DNA of 64,000 nt from Kappaphycus alvarezii (GCA_002205965.3 NADL03000482.1:1-64000); one strand, 5' to 3'; counted from the first letter of the stretch, positions 46,174 to 59,410 are shown. Numbers and translations are program-made. The notes: a model not told the origin generated them from the letters alone.

Positions 46174-46697
46174 AGGGGGAAAGGTTTGGGTGTTTTACTC
46201 TTGGAAGGTATATTCGATCTAGCCTAAAGTTTTCCAGACAACCACAATCGGCTCAAAAAGGTATGCCGACACAGTAATGGGGTAGGAACTACGCTCCCTG
46301 AAAGGCCACATTCAGGCCAGCCATCAAGCAGGCCGCATTGGACATGACAGCTGCTGCAGTGTGCATTTGCATCCCCTAAACGTTTCCGTAGGTCGCCATT
46401 GCCCACACGGTGACGTTCCTTGCGACATCATTTAGCAACTGCGCATTCATCCAGGTGCCAACCTCCAAGCGTGGAGATTGGCACAGGCACGAGCCTACCT
46501 CTGGTGGAGGCTGCGATAAAAGATTGACTGATCTTCTCTGCTTTGCATTTCGCGTTGCAATCGGATAAGTGCAGTTCTTCCCTTAGGGACTAAGTGTAGT
46601 TAACGGAAGCTTACATACCAAGAGATCAGCAGCGCGCGCAGATCACCCTAGAAGGATCGGATATATCTTCCAAGAGTAAACCACCCAAACTTTTCCC
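46174..46697 (-). mobile_element. LINE C-terminal fragment between inverted copies of a dispersed ~46-bp repeat
   Basis: The left end GGGGGAAAGGTTTGGGTG, continuing TTTTACTCTTGGAAGGTATA, reappears inverted at the right end (46,651-46,697). Between them, on the minus strand, is a decayed LINE tail (about 46,300-46,510): MNAQLLNDVARNVTVWAMA and, after a frame change, HTAAAVMSNAACLMAG, matching the tails at 14.6 and 46.9 kb. The left repeat is longer (to about 46,298) and shares about 125 bp with 62,021-62,147. No clear target duplication was found. It may be a terminal-inverted-repeat element that captured a LINE end, or two LINE trailers in opposite orientation. Confidence 0.5.
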
Positions 46698-46960
46698 CTA
46701 GAAAGAGGGCTGGAGAGCAGCCATCAGACATGCAGCATTGGACGTTGATGCCGCTGCGGGGTGCCTTTGAGCGAGGACTTCCTTAACCTTTCCATATAGC
46801 TCCATTGTCTTAACTGCCACATTGCGTGTGACGTGAGTAAGCAGCGCATAGATGTCCGTGTGCCAACATCCGAGGGTGGAGATAAGGACGGGGACAAGAC
46901 TATCAAACCGGGGGAGCCCTGTTCTATGGAGGTCTCTGTGTTGTATATCGCTGTGCAGCA
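46698..46960 (-). pseudogene. LINE C-terminal tail fragment, open frame
   Basis: Within a 131-aa minus-strand frame (46,698-47,093), the part from RTGLPRFDSLVPVLISTL to SNAACLMAALQPSF and the stop matches the tail at 14,600-14,823. The block VPVLISTLGCWHTDIYALL is the segment that follows the restriction-like endonuclease in R2-like LINE proteins. The start of the frame (47,050-47,093) is instead an inverted piece of the dispersed repeat (GGGGGAAACGTTTGGGTG), so the upstream nuclease is missing. It abuts the next repeat copy exactly at its stop codon. Confidence 0.65.
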
Positions 46961-47099
46961 TGGACCTTTCCCGGGGCGGAGCTGAAAATCTTTTTGAGTA
47001 GATGTGCCTCCTTTCTCTCTGGAAACAATCGTCAGTGCCTCTATGCAGCAAAGCACCCAAACGTTTCCCCCTTTTTAGGTATAAACCTATCAATTAGTC

Positions 47100-48867
47100 A
47101 TTTTCTGGCTGTGGTGCTAAACTATACTCACAGAGCAGTAACAGTAACTAATGCTATACTGAAAGCTTATAAGTAATCCGATCGCTCTTCACATGACCTT
47201 GAGGCTGAGTGCAGGCGAACGTTGGCAGGCAAATTCTGTATGCAAACCTCTTCTAGAGAAGTTTCGGCAAAGGTGATACTTGGAAGTTCTCTCCAGGAAT
47301 TCAAAGAGAATTAATTGTAGTCTGCAGGGGTTTCCTTTATACGCCGACAAGGATGTGGAGGCTACCCGAATGCAGAAATTCCCGCGAGACAACGTCTAAT
47401 GCAATTGCGGTCCCAATCAAGCTTTGTTGGAGGGGTAAATGAGGTTGGCTTTTGCGAGTGATGCGAAGGTTTTGGGGTCTATGAATTTATAATCAAATCA
47501 TGTCGCAGGATCTACAGTAAAGATAACTGGTCATTTCCACCCACTAAAAAGTAGCTGGTAGTCCTTCAAGTCTTGAGCCTGTAGATTTGACGCCGCGCAT
47601 TTTTCAGAGGAAGTGGGGGATCGTTTGGCGATATACTGAATCAAAACTTATAGGGGAGTTATGTCTGGGAACTATTACCCGATAAAGTTAAATATGGCTG
47701 AATTGTGAACTGCGAGTCTCATGAGTTTCCGGATCAAGTCGCGCATTCTGTTCCTTTGAGCAGTACGAGTACTGCATGGCACCTGGGCTGCCTCTGAACA
47801 AATATTTTCTTACTCAAGTCGCAATAGCGAAATCTAGTGGAAGGGTCTCTGCGCTGGTGGAATTGTCGATGGGGTGAATGAGTGTATCCGCGGGCCGCAG
47901 TTCTGTATCAGGGGAAAAAGTAGAGGTTTCAATCTAACAGTATTGGCCAGAGTCGCGCACAAACTAGCCGGAAAATGCCTCTCTGATTGATACGTGTTGG
48001 CGGATACGGGCAAATTCTGTGGCACGAGTGTCTTGCCTCATGGTCGCCGCACGCCCCTTTCATTTTGCCGCAGCGTCAGTGGTCGAGCGGAGTACTGTCG
48101 ACATAGATCTGTAATTAAAGCTGCCCCAATCGCAGGACGGTCGATTGTCTGGGACACTGGATGCATTTTGTGATGCTCCGTTGGGGAACACCATGGGCAG
48201 CAGGTTCCGCAGTAACAACACATTGGCTAGTACCGTACAGTATGATGCATGGGGTTGCTCTTATTGTGAGTCTCGAAGTTTTAGGAATAACCTCGACAGT
48301 GGATCGTTGAGGGGCCTGCATTACAGTTCTGTATAACAATACAGTACATGTTCTGTACTTTGGTTGTTTGAGTACGTCTGTAGTTAAGCAAAGTCTGTCT
48401 CAGAACCCCAATCAACAGCTCAATGGCTCTGATGAAAACTGTTTGCAGCTCTCAAGCACGTTTTTCGACTGTCATATCCCCCTATTCGACGGAATGCTTC
48501 CGTTTTATCTCAAACACTTATTCAGTTGTTCAGCTCACTCATTATTTAACATTTTTGTCGAGGATTTGTGAAATGGTGTCTTGCGGATGATAAGGCGGGT
48601 GTGCGGTGTCGTCGGGGATCGCTAGGTATTGGCATGAAAACTGTCCCCGATACCATATGTTTGTAGTGGTTACGCAGTTTGCATTGTATAGTTGATTCCC
48701 GGGAGGTTGAGTGCCGCAGATGCGTCGATTTAGACATAGTTATAACCACTGCCCTTTTTCATGCCCCCAAGCGGGTAACGTCTCCCTTGCCAGAGAAAAA
48801 CAGTACCACAACGCGTAATTTCCGCGTAGTTGTGAAGTACGCTGCTATATTGGGAATCCGTGAAGAA
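47100..48867. other. mixed region, unidentified coding-like pieces
   Basis: TACAG/CTGTA motifs reappear at 48,230-48,245 and 48,335-48,360. A plus-strand stretch near 47,860-48,010 has protein-like composition (GVNECIRGPQFCIRGKSRGF) but no recognised family. No feature is firm. Confidence 0.3.
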
Positions 48868-48911
48868 GCGAAAGGTTTGGGTGTTTTACTCTTGGAAGAT
48901 ATATCCGGTCT
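48868..48911 (+). repeat. dispersed GAAAGGTTTGGGTG repeat, copy
   Basis: GCGAAAGGTTTGGGTGTTTT followed by ACTCTTGGAAGATATATCCGG. Same ~45-bp unit as at 46,174, 62,021 and 62,806. Confidence 0.7.
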
Positions 48912-51093
48912 ATTGGGAATCTGCATACTTATTGGCCCTTGCCATAGTGCCTACGGACTGTCTCCCGCGTAAATTTTTGCGGGGTCAACGTAAAACTGCT
49001 CGTTAAATAAAGGTCGAATTCGTTCGTTGCTTGTTGTGCGGCGATTGCAGTTTAAAAGAGACGTGGATACATGCGAGGGAGGTGATTCGTGCTCATATGT
49101 GGTACCCTACATTACTGGGATTTATCGTGGTGGGTATTGTACATAACAGAGCGATCACCCCTCCACTACTGCAATAAACCTATGGAGAAGGGGATGTCGC
49201 TGTACTACTTTGCAGCAGCTATAGTTTTTTATTTTATTTCATTGAGCATGGGTGATCGCATTACAAGCGAAGTGAGTTGAACACTCTTAAATCTTTAAAT
49301 AAAGGTCCAGTTGCTCTCTTTCTTTCATATTATTATTAAGTCGGAGAGGGAGAGAAAAATGTACGGATTTAATTTTAATTTATTCACGGAAAAAAGTGAG
49401 CAGAACATAGTCATACGCATTTTCTAATCTGAATTAAAACAAGCTATTCATAGGTGAAGCTTTTCCACCACTGTAGATGCAATTTGTTGTCCAACTATCG
49501 CCAGCCAAATCTCCCATCATCTCTTCCTATTCGAAACGCCACCAGCCATCCGTAGCAAACAGCGGTGACTACATCACACCCATACAACCTGCCTTCCGTC
49601 CAAATCCTCACTGCACGTAGGATACCCCTATTTTGAAAGCATTTGTGCTGCACACGCTTAATCCGGGGTGTGCAATGTGAGGAGTCGTTATTGCTACGGG
49701 GGATATGGTTGGATGTTGCGGCTAGGGTACAGCATTTTGGTGAGTACTTTAATGTGTTTTTTTATACGAACGATTCGACGCGCAATCGTGATGTTTCTTC
49801 GGCGGGTGGCACTGGCGCGAGCATTCGTGCGTATAGGGACTGTGTTTACTTTTTTACTTTTGTTTCATTTTATCTTGCGGTCCTTGGGCCTTTTGTAGTC
49901 GGGAATGACAAATAAGACACAGTTATGTGTTTGCGCATATGTATTCCGAGGGGTACAATAGCTTCAGAGAGTTATGGTGATTGAGTCTGGATTACCCTAG
50001 GGCTGCGGCAGGTTGGGAGCTTACCTCTATGAGGACACAGTGGCAGGATACTGCAGCTACTGTACGCCATCTTGGAGTTCGCTGCTCGTAAGAGAGAAAA
50101 TATCTTCAAGCTCACTCGGAGTTCTTCGAAGTAACATAATTGTGTGCAGTCTTGAGGCGTATGTGCTTCAAAGTATTGCACGGGGCAGTAATTTGGCAGC
50201 CAATTAGGATGGCTGTAATCTCCTCTGGCTGAGTTTTTCAGGTTACCTATCGCTGAAACTAACGTCCGGAAAAGGTCAAAGATGACCCCCATCAGATACT
50301 CCTAATTCTAAGTGGCAACCCAATGTTCAATTAGTAGAAATATGACACACCTGCGTTAGTCAAACTAAACTTCTTGTGATAACACAGGATTGACCTAACC
50401 CATTGCACCGAGTTCCACATTGACTTCTCACAAATTCCAATTCAATACCTGAATGTGGGAATCTTTTGACATTGGCAAACCTTTACTTTCCAGCCCACCT
50501 CCAAAAAACCCCCCGGTTCACAGCCCTCCGAAGTCTCGCAGTAAATACACCTCCTGCTCCCCTTTCTAGTGGTAACAAACAGGTAAACCTGCTTGTCTGC
50601 TGGCTGGCCTCCCATCGACTTTTTCTGGTACAATGTTGCTGGTAATAGCTTTCTGCAGCAATGAATTTGCATTGCTTTGACGCTCTCTCTAGAGGTTTCG
50701 AATAACATCTCCATGGCAGTAAAGGAACTCCCACATTCCCTTTTCTAGTAATTGAACCAAGACTATCTGCTCATCTGACACACAGATTGCTTCCCAGTGC
50801 AGACTCTCTCGACTACATAGTTAATGGATCAAGAGTTTGTAGCGATTGAGCCAGTGATTTATTTCTACTGAATTTTGGCCACAGATTCTGGTCGATGGAG
50901 CTTTGAGGATGGAAGCTTTGAAATCTGGTCTAGCTTTCCGGTGAGCTTGGTTTATATAACTGTATTTGTTGTAAGAATATTGAACGCTGTTCCATCCGTA
51001 GGTGTACTGCCCTGTACAGTAAATCACACGTTTACAGAGTGTTGATAACAGTTTCTGTAATATCACTCAGCTGAGAGTATTACATCCTTCGGA
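48912..51093. other. no recognisable gene
   Basis: Short ORFs on both strands (for example 49,643-49,915 plus, 50,442-50,714 minus) show no motif. Near 50,718-50,760 there is a stretch related to 40,800 and 59,530 (dispersed repeat). Confidence 0.35.
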
Positions 51094-52560
51094 TGTAGCT
51101 ACTTCGGGGTAAAAACGGCAACAATGGAAAGGGGAACCACCAAAAACCCGGGATGAGAGACTTTAAAGGCGACTAAAGTGCTACAGTAGACGTTACCGGA
51201 CAAATAGTAGTGAAAGTGAAAGAAGGGTCACTACTCTAGTAACCATCTCTAAAGGAGCAGGCTCCTCCACCTCGCCTACAGACTACAGAGAACTGATCGA
51301 AAGTTTTTGGTTCGCTCCCAAATTACCTTCCGTCTCCCTAAGGAATTAATTTATTCAGCTTATATAGACTTTTTTCCAAACCAAAATCTCGATGAAACTA
51401 CGATAAGCACCAGAAACGCAGGAAAAGACTTCTTGTGGGCGCAGCTAATTTGAAAAAGGATACTGGACGGAAACAAAACAAATCTACTCCTCCCAGCTGT
51501 CATGTTCTAGATCAGACCCTAGTACTTCCCTCAAGATATCATAAGTACCCATGTAGTCCTCACACATACCGATGAGCGGCTCACGGTATCCTATCCCTTC
51601 CTGCAACGAACCCAGCTCACATAACGCCCAACCAACCGAATCATGACCGGGACCACCTGATCCATCCCATTCATTCTATCCGCTCCCGCATGACCCGCTT
51701 CGACATCTCCCTCACCATACCCGGACTGTTCGAACTCCTCTTCTTCATCTCTGGACTAATCTTCGCCCTCACCTTCTTCTACCGTGTAGATCAGTTTCGA
51801 AGCCTCCCACTTCTCGAAGCAATTTCCTGTCTTATAGTCTTCGTTTTCCGAGTGTCCCCCATCCCGTCCTTTGCTTTAATCACTAAAAGATGAAAAGCTA
51901 CAAGCTCCCTCAAGATCATTCCCGTTTGTCGATAGAGGTATTTCGCTACGTAGATTGGGCGCGACGGGAATAGAGGGGAGACGGAGATGGGTGAGAATGA
52001 CGGGAGTTGGAAATTGGGCAGAGGAGGGAATTCTGTGCATGGTGGCTGGGAAAACGGATTAAATTGTCCAGTGGTTGTTGTTAGAGGGCCGTGCATAAAT
52101 TTTAGGCCCCCTGTTTTTGTTAAAATAGCGTCAATAGGCTCAAATTGGAGGGCCTATTGAATCAAAAATAGGCGTAAATTATTGTTACGGGGTAATTCAG
52201 TGAAAATTACTTTGAAAAGATAATTTATGGTGGAAATTACGTGTAGAAATCTTGATTATGAAGAAGATATTTACTGTCGACGAAAAAATCAAGTAACCCG
52301 ACAAGATAAAAAAATCACTATCGAAGGGAGAGATGGTTGTACATAAAAGAGAAAAAGAGAAACATAAAAGAATATAAAATAGACTTTCGTCGCGTAAAAG
52401 AAACAAGAAAGCGCAGACAGAAACATCAGGAGAAAAGGTTTCTGTGCGTAAATACAATATCTTCAGTTTCTCCCTTGACAGCTACCTCAGTCAAATGTGC
52501 CCGTTACGAACCTGATGCATCTGCAGCTAAATCATTTCAACATAATTTAGGTACGGGTTA
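51094..52560 (-). mobile_element. LTR-like element copy F (divergent subfamily)
   Basis: It parallels copy G over its whole length. On the minus strand: a coding-like leader and N-terminal region within 51,791-52,096, a C-terminal block near 51,490-51,610 (LGSLQEGIGYREPLIG, then DYMGTYDILREVLGSDLE), a TATA-like TCTATATAAGCTGAATAAAT near 51,350, and a trailer ending at about 51,094 (TGTAGCTA on plus). The far flank is A-rich to about 52,560, where CAACATAATT is shared with copy G. No target duplication was confirmed. The coding part is broken. Confidence 0.62.
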
Positions 52561-55500
52561 GCAGTTTTCTCGAATTCCCAAAGCCCATGTCCTGTGAGAT
52601 GATATCAAATTTTATTCGTTGACTGGGAAGGAATCCATACGTGAAAAAGCCTTAGGAATGTTAAAAAAAATTTTGGCAACCGCTGGAAACCCCTAAATTG
52701 AAACCTTTTTAGATCATAACACAGAGCTAGTTTTATTTTATCCCCATTACTATGTCTTAATACCCTATTGAGTCGATTGTGGCTGCCTGGAGTACTTTGG
52801 TCAGAATCGGCACGTCTGACGGATAAAAGCTATTTTAAAATTCAGATGAACTTTCAACGAAAACATAAATTGAATCATAAACAAAATAAGCTATTTGGAG
52901 TATAATTGATATATTTACTCTACTCAGTTGGTTACGTATCTAGCACCAAGGAAGCAAGTCCAATGGCTCTTGTACTACCTTCTGTGATATTTTCTTTTAC
53001 ATGCATGTACCGTGCAGTTATCGAGACGCTCCGATCTTTGGGGGCTGCCAGCCTCTTATATTTAAACTTGGATTTGCAACACAATAGCACTCATCAGATG
53101 GATGACAGCTTTCCATTACTGCCAATTTCGTAGAAATTGGCCGATTATGCGTTTTTATTTACCTACCACTTTTCATTTACTTGGCCAAAATTTCTTTCCA
53201 GGTCCAGTGGCTCAAAAATTTGATTTTCTGTGAAAATAAAGCGAATGTTCAAACATACCTAATTTATCATAAATATGTAGTCCTTAACTTAAACAAATCA
53301 ATTGTGTGTTGGGGATCGCTATAATATGAAGCGCGTGCTCATATTTAACTGTTCAGATTCTTCCACTTTTCGAAGCTAAGAAGACGGAGTCCGAAACATT
53401 AACTCGTAATTATCCGAGTAAACGCTGTTGGGTGGTTGTAAATGTATTATGCGCTCCTCTTCTTATTTTGTAGTTAGATATAACGCCTACAGGAATGGAT
53501 TTGATAAAAAATCACAATTAGGAAAATGAGAGCCCACCACGTAATTATTTTAATTTGTCTTAAAGGTTCTTTTAGAGGTTAAACATAAGAACATATTACT
53601 TATCACTGGGTGATTTAATTTCTTACGGTACTTATGGTTATTGAAACATCAAATGGTTTCTAAAAATTTGATGAGAAGAAAGATTCAGCTTTTTATCTTA
53701 ACGTAAAGGAAGCAGTAGGTAAAATATTTCGTGAACTGTAATTAATTAGAAACTATTTTCAATTTTCAAATGTTCAAAACATTTTAATCCGAAAAGAAAG
53801 GAGAGATTTATTGATTTATTTTGATGATATATAAATAATTACTTCATTTATCTACTTCCAAAACTGTCCCATTCTAGAAAATAGAAAAATTCCCTCAGAA
53901 ATTTCCATGAAAATGACAAGAATACATATTTAGAATCCGATTTGAGGCATAACCCTGGACAAAAATAGAGAAAAAAAGGTTTTTATTATAAAAGAGAGTA
54001 TTTTATTTCTATTATTAATTAAATTGATGAACAGCAGAAAATAAAAATAATTAGAACTAGAATTAGAATTTATGGCTGATAATTTTAGGAATAAAGATGA
54101 AAATATTTCTACCTGATTTTTATCATAAAACAAGACAATGTATTTATATCAAACTAGAAGAAATTTCGTATTCCAGAGGAAGACGTACCAATATAGATTG
54201 AAATATAGGACGGAAGATGCTCAAATATTCTAATATTTATGGAAGGTAACCGTTATATGGGAAAAGTATAATTTAGGAAATTGACATAGACTTATATTTT
54301 ACTACTCATTAGATTTTTTAATCATGTAACATTACTTACTAATGTATTCTGTTAAGTCCGAGGATTTGAATTAAAAGGAGCAACTTCATCATTTATTTCC
54401 ATTTATTGTTCAGTTCTAATCAAAAAAATGGAATAAATTTAAAATTATAAACGCTGGTGAAGTTTCTGAATAGAATAAGAAATAATTTCAAAATAAATTA
54501 GAAAATATTCAACTAATTGATACTTATATTCAGTAGTCTGTTTTAATTAAGATATATTAATTAATGTAGCATATGTGCTTACAAGGTTTTTTGCTACATC
54601 AAACTGAAAATTTTGTTACGGTACAAACTCACGAAAAATGATGGATATGTTAATTGCCCTACTAATTCCAGAAATTTAAATGAAATTTATTTTATTTGCG
54701 ACATATGAAACATTTTTAATGTATATTATACAAAATAATAAGCAACCTTATCATTTTGAACCCCAGATTCCGGTATCATTTTATACCTTAATATAAATAA
54801 AACAGAGAGCATAAATTTAGTATATTTATTTTCTAAAATACTCGATTTTCAATATCAAAAAGTTATCCCAATCCTTTAGTACTATAAAGATTGCGGGTGT
54901 TTACCATTCTTCATTTTAAAGTAACCTAAAAATGTCGCTGTTGAATGCTTTATTAGCAAGGAAATATATCCCTCCTTTGGGCTATGTTCAATAGCTCGTG
55001 ACAAATCAGCAATTTCTTTACGGTGATAATTGCATACTTATTCTTAACTTCCAAATTAACTAGTCTATTTCTGTACCAAACATAAAATTTCTTTTCCTTC
55101 CTCTTTTATTCACCTTTTAAAGCCCGTTGTTTATCATATTCTGTTTTCTAAAACCATTGAATATTATGACCTTTTTCCTCCCACTGCAACTGACTTTTGA
55201 AAAGAGATAAAAGTTTTCAGAAGTTCGTGAATAACTAGATATGGCCGCCTTGAGAGGAAATGAACAAATTTTGAGCAAAATATCATATAATTCAGATAAA
55301 TCTTTTCATTCAGGTCAATGTGCTGACAAGATAGAGACACGTTTCACGCGATATAAGATGATCCTCTTGAAGAGGAGGAACTTTATTTCATCCTTATTTT
55401 TAGAAAGAAAGGATGGTAGCTATTTTAATAAATTAAGTTTTCATACCTGCACTTCCAATTAAAGTATAAAAATAACTAAAATTACAGCGAAGAGGAGAAC

Positions 55501-55866
55501 CATTGTCTCAATGTATTTTGGTTACAATCCAAACTCAATAAAAGTGATATAATAAGCAAAAGTGGCGAGAACTTTTCAGGATATGATCTATTGGTAATCC
55601 TTTTGGCTAATTTTTGTGCTATGAAATTCTGCAAAGAACATTTTTCTTGAAATGTACCTTGTCGCCGTGTCTCAGTCCCGATGGAATTTCTTAGTTTTAC
55701 GTTTGCTTTATTTTACCAGAATAAGGCGGATAAGCTCCTCAAGTATGTGTTCTAGAGCACATTAAAGGTCATCGTCTAACTAGATCTTTTGTATTTAAGA
55801 TATAATTATGAGTTTCAATGCATCAATTGACCAGGTTTCTGATTTACAACACATTAACTGTTACTT
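52561..55866. other. AT-rich, no gene seen
   Basis: Short ORFs only. Near 52,755-52,800 there is a reverse-oriented partial match (GTCGATTGTGGCTGCCTGG) to the dispersed repeat seen at 46,230 and 62,080. Confidence 0.45.
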
Positions 55867-55921
55867 TATTCCGGGCCACAACCGACCATATTTTTCAAAT
55901 ATTAAATCACCCCACATTTAC
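55867..55921 (-). repeat. dispersed ~55-bp repeat, copy (pair with 58,937-58,991)
   Basis: TATTCCGGGCCACAACCGAC followed by CATATTTTTCAAATATTAAA. The second copy differs at a few positions. Read on the minus strand it resembles a variant of the GGTTTGGGTGTTTTACTC repeat, and it resembles sequence after the LINE tail at 14,890. Confidence 0.65.
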
Positions 55922-56929
55922 CCCACTGTTACTTTTCTTCAAGTGAGAATGCTAGTAGTAGTAAACTTCATTGGAAACAGGGAATATTTGAAAAGAATCT
56001 GTCTTTATTTCTAATACAGTGGTATCAATACTCAGTATTTTTGCGTTCCTGCTGCGGCGTTGAACTAACAGAAAAAACCGAGTGCTTTGATTCAATACTA
56101 TATCTTTCTGCAAACTCTGATTCACTTGAGTTACATAAGGGACTGAAGTTTTTTGTCTTCAAAAGAGTTGTAGTTGTAAAGGCGATTCTGATGTAATCCG
56201 TATACTGAACAGTGTGCAGGTCAAAACTGACTTGCACTGCCTTTACAAAAAATATTCCAATCTCTGAATAGCTCAAATTTATCTATCTCCTCATTTAAAA
56301 GTAGCGGTGTATTCATCGTATTTATCTGCCAAAAATTTCCCTTCCGACTGAAAATCTAGTATCTCAGAGTCTGAAAATAATTCTGCTCAAATATTACGGC
56401 AATTATTTGTCCAATTTCGAATCAATGAAGAATGCACACCAAAATCAATCTTCATTAAATATCAAGCTAAAATACGTATTTTTAGTCATAAGGAGAAATT
56501 GATAACTTTACATTTTAGAGAATACAGTGATGTAAACGATTCCAAATTCGCATAAGTCTTTATAGATCACAGAGACATTGAGTTTCAGTTTTGAATAACT
56601 TAAATCAGTACACACCATGAGATTACCTAATTTAATTGTTTTATGGGATCTTAAATATTATTTTTTGCACCTTGTACCTTTCCGATAATAATAATATTCT
56701 CCCTCTTGCTTTTTTCTCGTTATCTTTCATTTTTTGTCGATTTTTCTCCTGAACTCATCTTTACAGATATTGTCCGAAACATTGAGTCCGGTTCTTTCAT
56801 TGTATCAGTTACTACATTAAAATTTTTGATGATTTTTAGAGCAAAACGAGCACGGGGAAATGAAATTAAGTTAAAGCTACCTCTACGTACCATTGTTCAA
56901 TGGTTAAAATAATTTCCGTTAGTTTTGCC
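55922..56929. other. AT-rich, no gene seen
   Basis: Short ORFs without motif. Confidence 0.45.
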
Positions 56930-56931
56930 TA

Positions 56932-57371
56932 GTGTCTATTGGACAGTTGTCCTCATATGAGGACTACTTTTATCGCTTCTTTTTCAATACAAATTTTTTT
57001 ACATCAGCGCATTTCTTGTCCCTCCGCATTAGTTCATGAGTGTAGATGGCCGATCAAAACAAACTTTTCAAGATTGTTGACCTCGGTGAAGGCTAGAGCA
57101 GTTTTCCCTCACCAGCTTCCGCTCTTCGCAAGAAGTTGTGAAAACGACTTCATTTTGGAAGGTAAAATAGTTCGTATTATCGTGGGGGTTTCAGAAACGA
57201 GGGCGTATGTACAGTAAAAATTACTGTACTGTAACTAAACATAAAAAACCTTTTTTCTAGTAAAAATTTCGGGCTTCCAAAACATTCACCTTTCCAAAAT
57301 GTAACGGAAATTGTCCTCATATGAGGACAAAGCGTGCCTCATATGAGGACAGTGCTTGGTCGGATAGACAC
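56932..57371. mobile_element. 440-bp MITE-like element with TA duplication
   Basis: The left end GTGTCTATTGGACAGTTGTC and the right end read inward GTGTCTATCCGACCAAGCAC form terminal inverted repeats, each followed by the palindrome TCCTCATATGAGG. Both ends are flanked by TA (56,930-56,931 and 57,372-57,373), as for Tc1/mariner-type insertions; a longer CTAG reading is also possible. There is no transposase inside. The 16-bp palindrome GTCCTCATATGAGGAC occurs at 56,949 and 57,312, with a shorter copy at about 57,331. Confidence 0.75.
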
Positions 57372-57373
57372 TA

Positions 57374-58189
57374 GAGTGTATAAATTTTCAAATGATTGAG
57401 TCAAACTGTAATTGACGTACAAGAACTAAATACTTGATATATTAGTTGTTTCGATAGACCTAAGTGATTCCATAGGCTTTCCCGGCCGAACATGGTTTGT
57501 AAAGCAAGTTCCGAAATAAGCAATCTCAGAAGAGCAGATTCTGGTTCTGAGAGTGGAAGAAATATTTTAGTCCCAACTTCCTTGACCTCTTTCGGAGAAC
57601 GCATTTTATTCAGCTCCAATATTATTTTAGGATATCTACAATCCAATGGAATTTATTAATACTCGTTGCGGGTGGTAATTTCCGGGATTCTTCTCACGCA
57701 CGCTCAAGTCGAGTACAGTACAGTAATCATCTCGTTGTGTGATAAGCGCAGTACCGGGAGCGCCTCTCAGGCGCGCTCTACCGTCGGGTTACAGTACAGA
57801 AACTGTAACAATTCATTTACAGAAGATAGTTTCTATGTTTTCCACTGTAGTCCGACTATAGGGCTAGGAACTAACATGATGGACCACTTCGGTCACATGA
57901 AATGTTGGCTTGAATAGAACGGCTTGCAGATAGGGCTTTCAAGTGCAATGCGGTTAATTTCAAACGTTTGTATTTTTCAGGTGACTGTCAACTTTTGCTT
58001 CGGGATTTCTCTATTTAAGCGTTTCAAGTCCTTCAGTAAACCGAACCGAATTATCCATTCGGCAAGCGCTCGGCGGCAAAACCCTTTTCAATCAAAAAGC
58101 TCCATCTTTTTCACAACTTCGGTCGGTTTTTCTACCAACTTTGGACGTTATTTCTAATAGTACTACTAATCAGTATACTTAAATACTTT
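57374..58189. other. no recognisable gene; TACAG motifs
   Basis: TACAG/CTGTA pieces lie at 57,711-57,725 and 57,790-57,802 in a slightly GC-richer patch. ORFs are short. Confidence 0.4.
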
Positions 58190-58330
58190 TTTGGAAAGGG
58201 GGGAATCAATGGAGGATATACAAATATTCATGAAGTCCTCGTATTTCTCTTCCCCCAAATCAGAGCCAAGCAATTCCTCTAGAATATCTATAGAAGAACT
58301 AGAGCCTTCTGCCTGATGGTTCATCGGTTC
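58190..58330 (-). mobile_element. LTR-like fragment E (acidic-protein tail only)
   Basis: The minus strand reads SSSSIDILEELLGSDLGEE, matching the C-terminal block of copies A, B and D (MDILEKLFGSDLED). No TATA-like box, hairpins or ends could be placed with confidence, so this is an old remnant. Confidence 0.4.
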
Positions 58331-58936
58331 GAATTTCCGTCATCCGTTCGCTAGCATTTACACTAACATTCTGGTCAACTTCATCCCCTAAATCTTTCCT
58401 GGCGATAAATTCAGTTTAGATGAGTTCGAGAATATGAAAATTCTCCGCTTATTACTGAATTTCATCTACACAGGCTCCTTCTACCCCTTATTTACTTCCT
58501 TTTTGATTATCAGCCGACGATGCATCTCCTTTATCTCTATTTTGAACTTTCTATTTTAAAAATATTTAGTCTTAGTAAGTTCGGTCTTGAGGCAAGCATT
58601 TGGACGATTTTCGCGATTAAATTGGAGCATGGAATAGGGAAACATGGGCTAATTATTGTTCTCAGAAAGGAAATTTCTGGTACTCTGGTGATTTTCTGGT
58701 GGGTATTATTATGTCCGAGGTAATATGATGGTTATTTATACGGCTGGGTAGCAAAATTCTCGTGGAGTAACAGATCGAAAATAAAGGTTGAGCTAATTTT
58801 AGAGTTTTGAGATTATGCGGCTCGTATCAATAAAAATCATTTTTATCTTTCAGCGGGGGTTAGAAATCATGACCATAGAGAGGAAATCAGGGCAAAAAAC
58901 GGAAAATTAAGAGGTACTACTGGTCACCCTCTAGGA

Positions 58937-58991
58937 TATTCCGGGCCACAACCGACCATATCTTTCAAGTATTAAAGCACCCCATATTCCT
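58937..58991 (-). repeat. dispersed ~55-bp repeat, copy (pair with 55,867-55,921)
   Basis: TATTCCGGGCCACAACCGAC, then CATATCTTTCAAGTATTAAA and GCACCCCAT. See the partner at 55,867. Confidence 0.65.
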
Positions 58992-59410
58992 TCCAGGAAA
59001 ACTAGAAATATATTTTGTTGTGCAAGAAGTCGGACCTAAATTATATTGGCTTGGAGTATTATAATTGCAAAAAAGGGCATATCTCTTTTATAACATACAT
59101 ATGTACACTATGCAAGTTGCAGAATATATAGGAGTGCCTAATGCGCACTATGAATTAGATTTAAACTATAAAAAAAGTATAGGGCGAAGAATTTCTCTCC
59201 CCACAGCACTCCAAAAACTCTCACTACTCTTCCCGAGTGGAAATAAATTTAATATAGCTTTACTGATCGTATCCTATTACAGATTGCTTCATCGAGTAAA
59301 CACTTAGACCTTTTCTACCTTGTTAGATGTGTACAAATTCCGGGCTGGTGTGATTTCCCGAATAGAATATGTAGCTAATTACTTCGCTAATCTCGCCGTA
59401 CCTTTTTTAA

